A stretch of 64,000 nt of DNA from Platycnemis pennipes (Eukaryota; Arthropoda; Insecta; Odonata; Platycnemididae): contig OW121856.1 in NCBI GenBank assembly GCA_933228895.1, forward strand, positions 19,485,805-19,549,804, read 5' to 3'. Below the pieces are notes generated by a model. That model ran no database searches. It worked only from the letters and a program-made list of their open reading frames with translations, and was not told where the DNA came from. This document shows, piece by piece, positions 54,713-64,000 of this stretch. Position 1 is the first letter of the stretch, and each line of letters starts with the position of its first letter. Made by a program: the position numbers and the translations under genes.

Positions 54713-56531
54713 TTTACCTCACGAAATATCACGCGTCAGTCTTATTTCTAGAATCTTCTTCAATGCACAACGGAGATGACAACGGAGTATTTCAAGTAGC
54801 CTGGTCTCCACGTGCTTTCAATAATTCTAAAATGCTTCGCTCTTCCCCCGACAGAGGTCTTCCATTCATCCTCCAGTTTGGGAAAGCAAGGCAGGCAACA
54901 GGGTGGGATGAATGGTTTCAGGAGCAAGGGTCTCTTTTCAGGGAAAGGTGAGGCAGGGGGAGGAGGGCGAAACCCCTGAAAGGGGCAAGCTAAGGAATAT
55001 ATTTGAATTCCATCTAGACTTGTCATTAAATTCAGAGAGGCAAGAATAGCATGCCGGCATTTTATTGCTCCTCCGATGCCCTTCTGGGCCACGCCTCCAA
55101 AGCTCGACTTCTCCCTATTCCCCGGAGAGGGCATTTTTTTCAATCTAGCACCTCTTGTACGACCTCATCAACTTCAGCCATCCTACTCTGAGAATTTTCT
55201 CACCAGTTTTTCTTCAATTTATGGACATATTTAGCTTAACCCACTTTATTCCGATCCTTCTCCATTGTCGCATCACTAACACGGGTTCTAGGGACCCGAG
55301 GGTGATAGGAACGATCCAATTGGTTCGACCGCACAGCCATGGTGAACGTCCCAACAAACTATCAAGGGGCATGCCACATAGACATAAAAATACTAGTTAA
55401 CTACAGTCCAAGTACAGGTTCAATAACCCACAAAATGGAGAGAAATAATACAAATTAAGGATGAAACCAAATGTTCAGTTACTTTTGTCTCAGAGAAGTT
55501 CAAAAAGTCCATCAATAGTGTCCTCCCGCGTAATGCAGACTTTAGCGATGAAAAATCTATAAGATGAAACTATTATTTAAATCGGGAATCAAATTAAATG
55601 GGAAAAACCTTTCTCATTTTGAGAGACCGAAGATTCCTATCTGCATATATTCCAATTCCGATCAAAATGCCTGGAGGTATCATGGAGTATTATTAGACAC
55701 TCATATGTGCCGGACATAATGAAGGCAATCAACTGCGCCGAAAAAAAGATGCAATCTACGATGAGGATACTGTTTAAACAGAACACGCCAAATTGAAATG
55801 GACTCGAGCACGATGGCTGTACGTAATCAACTTTTCGACGGGGCAGGCATATGGATACAACATGGTACTTTAAGAATATGATCATATTTATTAGTAAATT
55901 AACAATAAGAGTGCAGTACACGGATCCCTTACTGTGCTTGGTATTCATTCGAGAAAGCCTCCCCCCCCTCCCCCCACCCTTCCCCCCTCCCTTTCCCCCC
56001 CTCCCTGACCCCCCCCCCCCCCCGAGTTATCCCCCACCCTCGGACGGTTTCTCCAACTGACCTATGAGTAATCACAGCTAAAGAATCCTTGGTTTTTCAA
56101 ATATACAATGTTTGGTGTTTATTTTACCTCAAATCTCAAATAACACCATAGATTGACCCCAAAACTGTATTTAATCGCAGCTTTAAGAAAGTCAACCATA
56201 TACGAGTATTCCAAAAATCTCCGAATTTATATTAGTAAGGGAAACTTGTCATAATTTGCTTCCATCTTGTACAATTTAATTCACGAAAACTCAACTAAAG
56301 AGCCTATTGTTGTAGTGGAGACCACTGGTATAGTAAACGAGATTACAAATCATTTACCGAAACTTAGAATTTTAATTTAATTAAGCAGGTTATAGTTCTT
56401 TCGTATGATGTTAGGCAAAAACCACCCATTGAAGTTACAAATGTACAGAATTAAAATATATAACGACATTACCTCAATGGATTTTTCATAACTAAACACA
56501 CCAAATTCCTAGCCAAAAATCGTATTTCACG
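54713..56531. other. No gene seen; GC-rich patch and C-rich tract
   Basis: 54800-55140 is moderately GC-rich. The rest is AT-rich apart from the C-rich tract at 55955-56040. Frames on both strands have no domain. Confidence 0.3.
55955..56040 (+). repeat. C-rich low-complexity tract
   Basis: Runs of 5-15 C separated by T, A or G bases. The minus strand therefore contains many G-runs and could form G-quadruplexes. This is also a region where sequencing or assembly errors are likely. Confidence 0.8.
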
Positions 56532-56860
56532 ACATCTACATCAACACGATACCCAGCAAGCCTCCGCGAGGGTGTGTGGCAGGGGGGGAATATCACAACC
56601 AAAAAAGCAGCTATAGGGTGTCATGCAACTAGATTGTTAGTATCTATAGCATTTAAGGGATTAATACATGCATCATGCACTACAGACTACTTTAAAATAT
56701 TTCCCCTACCTATTCCTTTGCTAAATTGCCTATTCCGCTCGCTTATAGTACGGGGAAAAATACAATTTTGAATCTATCAGTACTACAATCTATCTCTCTA
56801 ATCTCGTTTATCTGGTCGAATCTAGCATAATACGCTGGTGTTTTTAATATGTGCCCATTT
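56532..56860 (-). mobile_element. LINE-A2 3' end
   Basis: On the minus strand from 56860: 'NTPAYYARFDQINEIREI', the 'DCSTDRFK' block, full A2 3' UTR with a deletion near 56640, hairpin (56590-56550) and GTGTTGATGTAGATG tail. Confidence 0.75.
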
Positions 56861-57079
56861 CATATTAAGGCTGCTACGTAAATTAAATATACCACAATAT
56901 AACGACATGTTCTGAAAGGGAATTTGAAAAGCACAAATATGGCTAAAATTAAAATTAAAAGACTAATTCCCAGTACAATATCACGTTTTCCCATTTTTAC
57001 AGCATTATATCGTCTTTGATCGAGCTCTCAGTGAACGAGATAGAGTACTCAGGACAAGATGAAGAACACCTTGACTATA

Positions 57080-57755
57080 TCGCCAATGACAGCCATGACA
57101 AAAGAGCGATGGTTTTTTCACTAGTTAGGCCCCACCTTGAGTATGCAGCCAGTGTATGGGATCCTAATGAATTAGGTGTGATCAGAGAACTAGACAGTGT
57201 GCAGCGTGGAGCAGCTAGGTTTGTTAAAAGGTGTAACGATAAGTTTATAGTGCATCAGAATTAATACAAGAATCAGGGTGGGAATCATTATCAGAGCGTA
57301 GGTTAAGGTACAGATTAAATATATTACAGAAATTTAAATCGGATAGCTTTACTGAAGATGTTAGGCATAGCTATATTTAAAATTCCAGCAAATTCGACCT
57401 AAATTCAAAAAACGAAATATTCAAGCTAAATTCGACCAGATAAATAAGATTAGAGAGATAATTTGTCGTAGTTATGGATTCAAAATGGCATTTTCCCCCG
57501 TACTGTAAGAGAACAAAATAGACAGCATAGCAAAGGGATAGGTAGGGGAAATATTTTGGAGTGGTCTGTTGTGCATGATGGATGTATTTACAACCAATCC
57601 CTTTATTACTATGCAGATACTAACAATCTAGTTGCCTGAACCCCTATAGTAGCATGTTTGCATGTTTGTTGTACTTGGTGATCTTCACCCCCAGCCACAC
57701 ACCCTCGCGGTGGCTTGCAGGGTTCCGTGCAGATGTAGACGTAGATGTATCGACG
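57080..57755 (+). mobile_element. LINE-A2 copy, 5'-truncated, with full tail
   Basis: 'AMVFSLVRPHLEYAASVWDP', 'NELGVIRELDSVQRGAARFV' and 'KRCNDK' lie in one frame (to 57264). Then, after a frameshift, 'ELIQESGWESLSERRLRYRL', a local duplication around 57370-57430 ('AKFDQINKI' region) and 'IREIICR'. The 3' UTR, hairpin (57688-57725) and TGCAGATGTAGACGTAGATG tail are present. Confidence 0.75.
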
Positions 57756-57835
57756 AGTCATGTACTTCGAAATGGCCGACCCTCAACATGCCCTTGCTTA
57801 CACGAGTACATACATGTTTGACAACGTCGGAATTC

Positions 57836-58061
57836 TCTCGGATGTGTAACCAAGAAGTCACGTGGTTTAAACACGAATTATTTTCAAATTTAATATGTTT
57901 GAGTCACTCGTTTCAATATCCTCATTTGTTTTCACTTGAGTTTTTCAGATTAGTTAAAAAACACGCACAAACAACAAACGAGGTTAGAATCAACGGTTTT
58001 AACGCACTCGTGACCAAATTTGCGAACCATACCACGAGACTTCTTGGTTACCTATCCGAGA
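57836..58061. mobile_element. MITE-2, complete 226-bp copy
   Basis: The ends are inverted repeats matching at 28 of 31 positions: TCTCGGATGTGTAACCAAG ... at 57836 and its inverse ending at 58061. The interior is AT-rich and non-coding. Relatives at 342-405 and 4089-4386 define a family. A LINE-A1 copy begins right at the right end, so the target duplication cannot be read. The superfamily is not clear. Confidence 0.7.
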
Positions 58062-58570
58062 TCGTCTATTGAATGAATTAAAATGGGAATCATTGTCAGA
58101 TCGCAGGTTGAAATTTAGACTCGACCTCTTAAATAAATTCCAGGACCATATTTTCAGTGATGATGTTAAAAATATTTTGTGAACCCCAATTACTATGGTA
58201 GACTGTAAATTAATCACAAAATTAGAGAAATTGATTGCCGAACTGACAGATTTTAAATGTCCTTTTTTCCTCGTACAATTAGGGATATGAACAGCGGTAA
58301 ATATATCCAATACGAGTCTACGTAATCGTCTACGTAATACCCGGCGAGCCGCCTCGAGGGTGTGTGGCAGGGGGTGAATATCACCAAACATGGATACGAG
58401 TGTATCAATATGTAACATAGGTAGTTGCATGCTGGTATAAGGACTGGAGCTAACCCAAAAAACAGCATGTTTTTGCAAGCTTACTTTGATATTTTTACAT
58501 TTTCTAATTAGTGATGTTTAGACTAGTATATTATTACCAACCAATTTTTATGTATGATATATAGTATTTA
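58062..58570 (+). mobile_element. LINE-A1 copy, interrupted by a tail-only insertion
   Basis: It starts at 'LLNELKWESLSDRRLKFRLD', continues to 'DDVKNIL', then a stop and frameshift, and 'KIREIDCRTDRF'. The A1 3' UTR is split at 58318-58393 by a 76-bp LINE-A tail in opposite orientation and resumes to about 58570. Its own hairpin may be the one at 58740-58800. Confidence 0.7.
58318..58393 (-). mobile_element. Tail-only LINE-A insertion with 8-bp target duplication
   Basis: ATACGAGT flanks both sides (58310-58317, 58394-58401), and the joined outer sequence equals the uninterrupted A1 UTR seen at 54458. The 76-bp insert contains only the terminal hairpin, some TTTGGTGATATTCACC sequence and an altered ACGTAGACGATTACGTAG tail. 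It is therefore a real, extremely 5'-truncated retrotransposition product or a small module moved on its own. Confidence 0.85.
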
Positions 58571-58609
58571 ATTTTAGAGGAATAGTGTTTGTTTTGTAGT
58601 GATCATTTT

Positions 58610-58722
58610 TGTTTATTGTGTCATTGTTCCTGGTGTGGATGCACCCCCTGCCACACACCCTCGAGGTGGCTTGCAGGGTATGTCGTAGATATAGATATAG
58701 ATATAGATATAGATATAGTGCA
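58610..58722 (+). mobile_element. LINE-A tail with expanded hexamer microsatellite
   Basis: GGTGTGGATGCACCCCCTGC, hairpin 58642-58682 and GTATGTCGTAGAT are followed by about five ATAGAT hexamers (58686-58717). The hexamer array is the longest tail in the window. Confidence 0.75.
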
Positions 58723-58822
58723 TGTTTGGTATGAATTCACCCCTTGCCACACACCTTTATGGTGGCCTGCGACCTGCGCCTGCGCCTGGCCACCTGGGTA
58801 TTATCTAGGTGTAGATGATAGT
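58718..58822 (+). mobile_element. LINE-A1 tail with internal GC insertion
   Basis: GTGCATGTTTGGTATGAATT, CACCCCTTGCCACACACC and TATTATCTAGGTGTAGATGA match the A1 tail. The descending stem is interrupted by a TGCGCCTGCGCCTGG-like expansion at about 58768-58795. It could be the displaced end of the copy at 58062. Confidence 0.6.
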
Positions 58823-59446
58823 CCTGGGGGTTTCAAACAAAACCCCCCTGGCATGTCCCGATTTCCTACTTTTAAATTAAATTATCAAGACAGGAAAACG
58901 ACACGGCAAGTTATTTAATTCGTATCTCATCATGACCAAATTTTCACCGACGGCCCTGGTAGATCTTAACGCTGGCTGTTGTGAGAGGAAGAGTGGACCG
59001 GAATTTTTCATCTCGTCCACGCTGAAGCACTTTGCTTGGCTCCCATCAAATGCTTGTCCTCCCTCATTCGAGCCAACACGCCTTCTTAATTTTCAAGGGA
59101 ATGAAGATCTTCAAAGAAACACTCTGAGGGGTTTCTTTCCCTTTGGGAAGGAGTACATGTGGGACAATTAAGTCAAATTAAAGCTCATCCTTTGATTCAG
59201 ACACTATCTTTCTCCGGCACAAATATTGTCAAAGAACTAAGAGCATTCCGCCATGGTGCTCGTTACATTCACAGGCAATAGAGTAATTTCTGTCCCCTCT
59301 CGTAGCACTGTAGCTAAAAGAGAATCAAGTAAATATGGAACCCACTCGTTGGTTGAATTGGCGCAAGATAATACTATAACTGCACATACTTCTGATCATG
59401 CATGCATATATTGTTAGAAAAGACTCAAGCCCAGGCCACAGCCCTA
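58823..59446. other. No gene seen
   Basis: Mixed composition. The frame at 58932-59171 has no domain that I recognise. Confidence 0.3.
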
Positions 59447-59900
59447 TACATCTACATCTACATAATAATCTGCAAGCCACCACAAAGGTGTGTGGCAGGG
59501 GGTGAATTCTCACAAAATATGCACTACATATCATGCATTTAAAAGGGTTATTATTAATATATTAGTCTAAACTACACTATTTAAAAAGATAAAAATAGCA
59601 AACTAAGCATGCAAATACGCGCTGTTAGTTGGGTTACCTTCAAGTCCTTTTACCAACATGCAACTACCTGTTTTATGGATTGATTCACTCGTATTTGACA
59701 TATTTACCGCTATTCATATCCCTAACTGTACGAGGAAAAAAGGGCAGTTTGCATCTGTCAGTTCGGCAATCAATTTCTCTAATTTTGTAATTCTACCATA
59801 CTCCAGTCTACCATAGTAGGTTGGGGTTCGCAAAATATTTTTAACGTCGTCATTGAAAATATTATCTTGGAATTTATTTTGGAGATTAAGTCTACAAGGT
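59447..59900 (-). mobile_element. LINE-A1 3' copy
   Basis: On the minus strand from 59900: 'NKFQDNIFNDDVKNILRTPT' region, frameshift, 'REIDCRTDANCPFFPRT', full A1 3' UTR, hairpin (59505-59463) and ATGTAGATGTAGATG tail. The homology breaks at about 59895. Confidence 0.75.
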
Positions 59901-61831
59901 GAGTTATCAGTAATTACGTATTTTTTCCATAATTAAATAGTATTCATTCCTATCTTTCTTTAAAATGCCAAATTAGGTGTTTTCTCGAGCAAGGGTCATT
60001 GTAAATTAATGTCCTTTTAATTCTATTTACAAGAGGCCATATCTTATCACTACAGACAGGAGCTCCTGTCCTCTACTAATTTCTTTATTTTCCAAGAAGT
60101 GCTTCCTCTCTTTATTTCCTAGATGTCCTGTGATTATTTCCTCCTTGATCCACTTTTTATTACGCAAGCAAAATTGCAAGTCAATTTAAAACACCTTATT
60201 AGCTTGCACGGTACTCGTAGATGTACACAACAAGGACATATGTAGAAAAAAGAAGCATCATTATTTATCCCGTCAAACCCGTGAAAACCTCGTCTCCATT
60301 ATCATTTATCCTCCAAATATTATTCCATCGCATTCCTAAATGACTAACACATTCTTGAGTCATTCATGATCACGATAAAACTTTTACATTTTCCCACGGC
60401 ATATTTTTCCAGTAAGTTGTAGCTAATCATGAACAGTGTACTAATTTGTAGCTAATCATGCTATGCTATGTTCATTTGGAGTTTGAGGCCCAATTGCATT
60501 GAAAATTTGAAAGTCATGCATTTCCGAAAAAAATACGAAATTTATCTTCCCGTAAAATCAAAGCGTGTTCAGGATCTGACTTCTTCTACGAATAAATCTC
60601 ATGACACATGGAGGAAGGAATAACGTCCAGGAACAAATCCCGCCGCCAATTGTATGATTTTTCTCGAGATGCACCCGAGGATGCCGCTTGAGGTTGGGAA
60701 AAAGTAAACATATCCAACATATTACTGATGCAATTAAGGATGCAAATAATTTGTAACATAAAATGAATATTTACGCCATCTTTATGTTCATGTAAATAGC
60801 ATATTATTACTTTTTGCAAAAGAATACGTCCGTTTCTTCCTAAATGTTCGAACGCAGATCAACATTAAGTTTGGAAAAGAGTATCCCTTTGAGAATCAAC
60901 CAACTACGTCGGTATCAGACCTTTGGAATTGTGTGCTCGGGCGGCTCGGGCCTAGATGCGAGTGAAGACAAGAAGCCCGCCTTTTACTCTTATCTCAGCC
61001 GAGAGAACTTGATGCTCCTCTAATGACGAGAGCAACGTGGAACAAACGTAAAACGAAAGGTAAGAACAGAAGAACAGGAATTTCATCTTCCTTTGGATTA
61101 GTTTCGGGGTCCTGTTGGCTGGTTAGCGACCTCTCTCTTTCTCTCACATTCTACCGACGCCAAAAATAGGGGCAAGGTTTCCATCTTCAAAGGGCCGTCC
61201 TCCCGTCTCCTTCCCTTTTCCCTGGTTGTTCGACATGTTTTCCACGCCCTTCCGAAACCCCTCCTATTCCCCAGAACCCCTCTGGCTTTCCCTTCTTCGA
61301 GGACTAAAACCATCGGCAAAAACAACCTCCTTCGACAAGGGAAAAGATCCGTTACTTGGCCCTCATCGAGAAGGACCCAGGGCCCAAGGTTCTTTGGGGC
61401 TACCTGCTCTCTTTTCTCCCTTCGGAGGACCTTCGAAGGAGCCCTAGAGGGCCTGCCCAAAAGTCCCTCTTGTTCGTCGACGAAGCCTTCCCATTATATG
61501 CGTTCGCTGCCATAACCAAGCAGCCTCTCCTTCCGAAACCCTCCGTCCTCTCAAATACCCGGGCTGGGGAAATGCGTTCTTCCCCGGGTCCCACGCGGGT
61601 CTTCCTCCAGAAGGACTGCCTCTCGGTCCAACAGCACGAGGGCCCTTGCCGACAGTGCATCTCGCACGGTTGGTGCACATGGTGGAGCTGGGCAAACTCT
61701 CTCTTCGAAAGCCTATGCACGTCGAGGCGAGAATGTGCACTCTCATGAGTAGTAGGACGCAATTTTGCATGTAGGATTTTCAAACCTTATGTATATTAAG
61801 GAATAAAAAGAATTATATGTATACTAAGGTA
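59901..61831. other. No gene seen; GC-rich island at about 61090-61740
   Basis: 59900-60880 is AT-rich, with a direct repeat TTGTAGCTAATCATG at about 60418 and 60448. 61090-61740 is GC-rich with open frames on both strands (up to 130 codons) and no domain. 61790-61845 holds a 28-bp imperfect tandem duplication (ATGTATA-TAAGG) at the LINE-A2 boundary. Confidence 0.3.
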
Positions 61832-62280
61832 TGAAAAGAATTAGGGTGGGAATCATTATTAGAACGTAGGTTAAATTACAGATTAAATCTATTAGAGAAA
61901 TTTAAATGGGATAGCTTTATTGAAGATGTTAGGCACATATTTAAAAAACCAGCGTATTATGCTAGATAAATAAGACCAGATAAATAAGATTAGAGAGATA
62001 GATTGTCGTACTGATAGATTCAAATGGCATTTTTCCCCCGTACTATAAGAGAACAGAATAGGAAGCATAGCAAAGGGATAGGTAGATGAAATATTTGAGA
62101 GTAGTCTGTAGTGCATCATGCATGTATTAATCCCTTAAATACTATAGATACTAGCAATCTAGTTGCATGAGACCCTTTAGCTACTTGTTGCATGTTAGTA
62201 GTGCATGCTTGGTGATCTTCACCCCCTGCCACACACCCTCGCGGTGGCTTGCAGGGTATCGTGTAGATGTAGATATAACA
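61832..62280 (+). mobile_element. LINE-A2 copy, 5'-truncated, with full tail
   Basis: 'ELGWESLLERRLNYRLNLLE', 'KFKWDSFIEDVRHIFKKPAY', an insertion of a few codons ('ARQIRPDK') and 'IREIDCRTDRF' with a one-base loss. The A2 3' UTR, a canonical hairpin (62220-62262) and GTATCGTGTAGATGTAGATA tail are well preserved. Confidence 0.8.
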
Positions 62281-62504
62281 CCCATCGTTTTCCTTCCAAA
62301 TTGAAACCTAAAATATACCTCAAATCTCCCTTGAATAACTTTACAGTACTATCTTCAATATTTCCAAGAATTTAGTTACATCATTTGAAGTGAGTAAGCC
62401 AGAATACGAGTTTTACAGTTAATGAAGAACAAACGAGTACACCTTCGACACAAGTTAATTATTGAGCACAACACTACACTGATAGACAGGAGCACAAGGA
62501 TAAT

Positions 62505-62845
62505 ATAAGAGAGATACACTGCACCACAGACAGATTCAAATATTCAATCTTTCCCTATATAATTCGCCATAACTTTATCAATATTTCCCAAACCATGCCT
62601 TCGTACAATAAATTTACCTTAACATGGAAACGGAAGTCCATGCATTATATGGCTACGGATTGAGGAAACAAATTAAGAGGTTGGAGTTATTTTTTAATTT
62701 TAGGATGTAAATACGCCTGCGTGAAATACTAATAAGTGTATCCATGTTTGTAGTACTTCTCAAATGCTTCTTTGCATGCTGGGTGATATAGATTTAGTAA
62801 TGTGTGTTCAGCTTTATTTTCATAGAAAACTCTCATTAGGTGCAT
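62505..62845 (+). mobile_element. LINE-A3 candidate: diverged C-terminus and 3' UTR
   Basis: 'DNIREIHCTTDRFKYSIFPY' corresponds to 'NKIREIDCRTDRFKMSFFPR' of A1/A2 but continues into a different C-terminus ('HNFINISQTMP'). The UTR has TGCTTCTTTGCATGCTGGG, shared with 19310-19525. The hairpin end is not joined to it here. Confidence 0.5.
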
Positions 62846-62847
62846 AG

Positions 62848-62905
62848 TATCTACATTTACGTGATACCCTGCAGGCCACCGCCAGGATGTGTGGGAGGGG
62901 AGTAC
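62848..62905 (-). mobile_element. LINE-A2 tail fragment
   Basis: ATCTACATTTACGTGATACC tail and the hairpin with several substitutions (CCCTGCAGGCCACC ... GTGTGTGGGAGGGG). It ends at the base of the hairpin. Confidence 0.6.
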
Positions 62906-62919
62906 AAGTGAACGTTAGT

Positions 62920-63185
62920 TACAATTAGAGAACAGAATAGGCAGTATAGGAAAGGGATAGGAGGTGAAATATAGTTAGAGCAGTCTGTAGTGCATGATGC
63001 ATATATTAACATCTAATCCCTTTATTACTATGTAGATACTAACCATGTAGCTGCACGTGACCCTATCATGTAGCACGATTCCATCCAGTAGACGGTTCGC
63101 ATGTCAAAAATGCATGTTTGGTGACTTTCACCCCCTGCCACAAACCCTCGCGATGACTTTCAGGGTATCGTGTGGATGTAGATGA
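62920..63185 (+). mobile_element. LINE-A2 3' end
   Basis: AATTAGAGAACAGAATAGGC starts just before the end of the polyprotein. The A2 3' UTR, hairpin (63130-63170, one stem change) and GTATCGTGTGGATGTAGATG tail follow. It is arranged tail-to-tail with the copy at 63298-63637. Confidence 0.7.
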
Positions 63186-63280
63186 ACGTAGTGGAATAGT
63201 GCACGCATGTGGTGGTGAGGACTCCCCCCCCCCCTGCCACACACCCTCCAGGTCGCTTGCAGGGTAGTCTGTACATAGCG
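63186..63280 (+). mobile_element. LINE-A tail fragment
   Basis: GTGCACGCATGTGGTGGTGA, a C-run, CCTGCCACACACCCTCCAGG and CGCTTGCAGGGTAGTCTG. It resembles the 19310-19525 type (TAGTCTG after the hairpin in place of TATCGTG). Confidence 0.55.
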
Positions 63281-63297
63281 ATATCACTCACAATTTG

Positions 63298-63637
63298 AGT
63301 CTACATCTACATCTACACGATACCCAGCAAGCCACCGCGAGGGTGTGTGGCAGGGGGTGAATATCACCAAGTATGCACTACTAACATGCAAACAAGCAAC
63401 TAAAGTGTCTCATGCAACTAGATTGTTAGTATCTATAGCACGGTCGTATATACTATAGTATCTATAGTATTTGAGGGGTTAATATATGCATCATGCACTA
63501 CAGAATTCTCTAAAATATTTCCCCTGCCTATTCCTTTTATGGTGCCTATTCTGTTCTCATATAGTACGGGGGAAAAATGACATTTTGAATCTATCGGTAC
63601 GACAATCTATTTCTCTAACCTTATTTATCTGGTTGAA
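63298..63637 (-). mobile_element. LINE-A2 3' end
   Basis: On the minus strand from 63637: 'NQINKVREIDCRTDRFKMSF', 'FPRTI', full A2 3' UTR with a small duplication around 63440-63475, hairpin (63360-63320) and CGTGTAGATGTAGATGTAG tail. It is one of the better preserved A2 ends. It switches at 63638 to plus-strand LINE-A1. Confidence 0.8.
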
Positions 63638-64000
63638 TTGTTGTGATACATGGCAGTTAGAATTAAATTTTAAAAAATGTGTAGTACTGAATTTTTGGAA
63701 AAAGAATAATTCTCCTCCTAGCACATACAAAATAAGTAATAATGAAATAACAAACGTGGAATCCATTAAATATCTTGGAATAAGACTGACACATGATCTT
63801 TCCTGGGGTAAACATATACGTGAAATAATTGGTCAAGCTAATCGTAAACTGGGTTTCATTAAAAGAGTATTGGGTAAATGTGACGATCATGTACGAGAAA
63901 TCAGCTACTTTTCCCTTGTTAGACCTCATTTGGAATATGCTGCCAGTGCATGGGATCCCTACGAAATCGGTCTAAGTGATGAACTTGAACGTGTGCAGCG
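63638..64000 (+). mobile_element. LINE-A1 copy with open frame, cut by the window end
   Basis: From 63642 the frame reads 'CDTWQLELNFKKCVVLNFWK', 'KNNSPPSTYKISNNEITNVE', 'SIKYLGIRLTHDLSWGKHIR', 'EIIGQANRKLGFIKRVLGKC', 'SLVRPHLEYAASAWDPYEIG' and 'SDELERVQ', with no stop. It is close to the copy at 35739-36518. The start lies just after the RT catalytic motif. The rest lies outside the window, so its full state is unknown. Confidence 0.85.

Noticed and set aside
58686..58717. CRISPR-like or satellite repeat array
   Set aside because: Six-base units without spacers; it is the microsatellite tail of a LINE-A copy.
61356..61783. Open frames of about 130 codons on both strands
   Set aside because: Strand-symmetric openness and no conserved domain; no splice or start context that supports a gene.
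63298..64000. One twin-primed LINE insertion with a 5' inversion
   Set aside because: The minus part is subfamily A2 by its UTR, while the plus part is A1 by coding sequence, so two separate insertions are more likely.

Overview
This window reads as a repeat-dominated, non-coding stretch of an animal nuclear genome, most likely an arthropod. The evidence is the mix of degenerate non-LTR retrotransposons, tRNA-derived SINEs, small inverted-repeat DNA elements and long AT-rich spacers. There is no operon structure and no open reading frame that looks like a host gene. I could not fix the species from the sequence. I found no host protein exon, rRNA, functional tRNA or CRISPR array. The longer open frames are chance frames in GC-rich or strand-biased DNA, or pieces of retrotransposons.

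The dominant component is LINE family A, a CR1/jockey-like non-LTR element. It is present as more than 30 5'-truncated copies on both strands, in two main subfamilies. A1 encodes a reverse-transcriptase C-terminus with 'ILRTPTYYGRLDH' and has a tail ending GTATTATGTAGATG. A2 encodes 'ILKTPAYYARFDQ' and has a tail ending GTATCGTGTAGATG. A more diverged third type is also hinted at. All share a 3' terminal hairpin (CCCTGC ... GCAGGG) followed by a TAGATG-like hexamer tail. This terminus occurs nearly 40 times in the window. The best preserved pieces are 35739-36518, with an uninterrupted frame to its stop, and 63638-64000, an open frame running off the window end.

Family B is an RTE-like LINE with an AP-endonuclease 'SDH' end, RT motifs 'VDFEKAFD', 'GVRQGC' and 'FADD', a C-terminal 'GHILRHDGLMKT' block, and a short (GAT)n-like 3' end. 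About a dozen pieces are present; the longest is 45280-47535. Two further LINE families (C1 at 17940-18475, C2 at 40805-41915) occur once each.

Small elements include a Harbinger-like MITE with 62-bp inverted ends and TAA target duplications (53-338); a second MITE family with one complete 226-bp copy (57836-58061) and two partial ones; a 732-bp imperfect foldback element (8176-8907); a palindromic, Penelope-like terminal fragment (25528-25683); several tRNA-derived SINEs; and a short element of about 135-140 bp seen twice with clear 12-bp and 16-bp target duplications (31154-31287 and 38491-38631). I could not assign this last element to a known family.

Layout: 1-2.9 kb is a dense A2 cluster. 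2.9-10 kb is mostly spacer with small elements. 10-15.5 kb has nested A and B copies. 15.5-22 kb is spacer with SINEs and a GC-rich island. 22-30 kb alternates A and B copies. 30-40 kb is sparse except for the intact A1 copy. 40-51 kb is rich in B. 52-64 kb is again dense in A, with inverted pairs and nested tail insertions. The elements are dead or mostly dead insertions and do not form a pathway. What links them is likely LINE-driven target-primed insertion.
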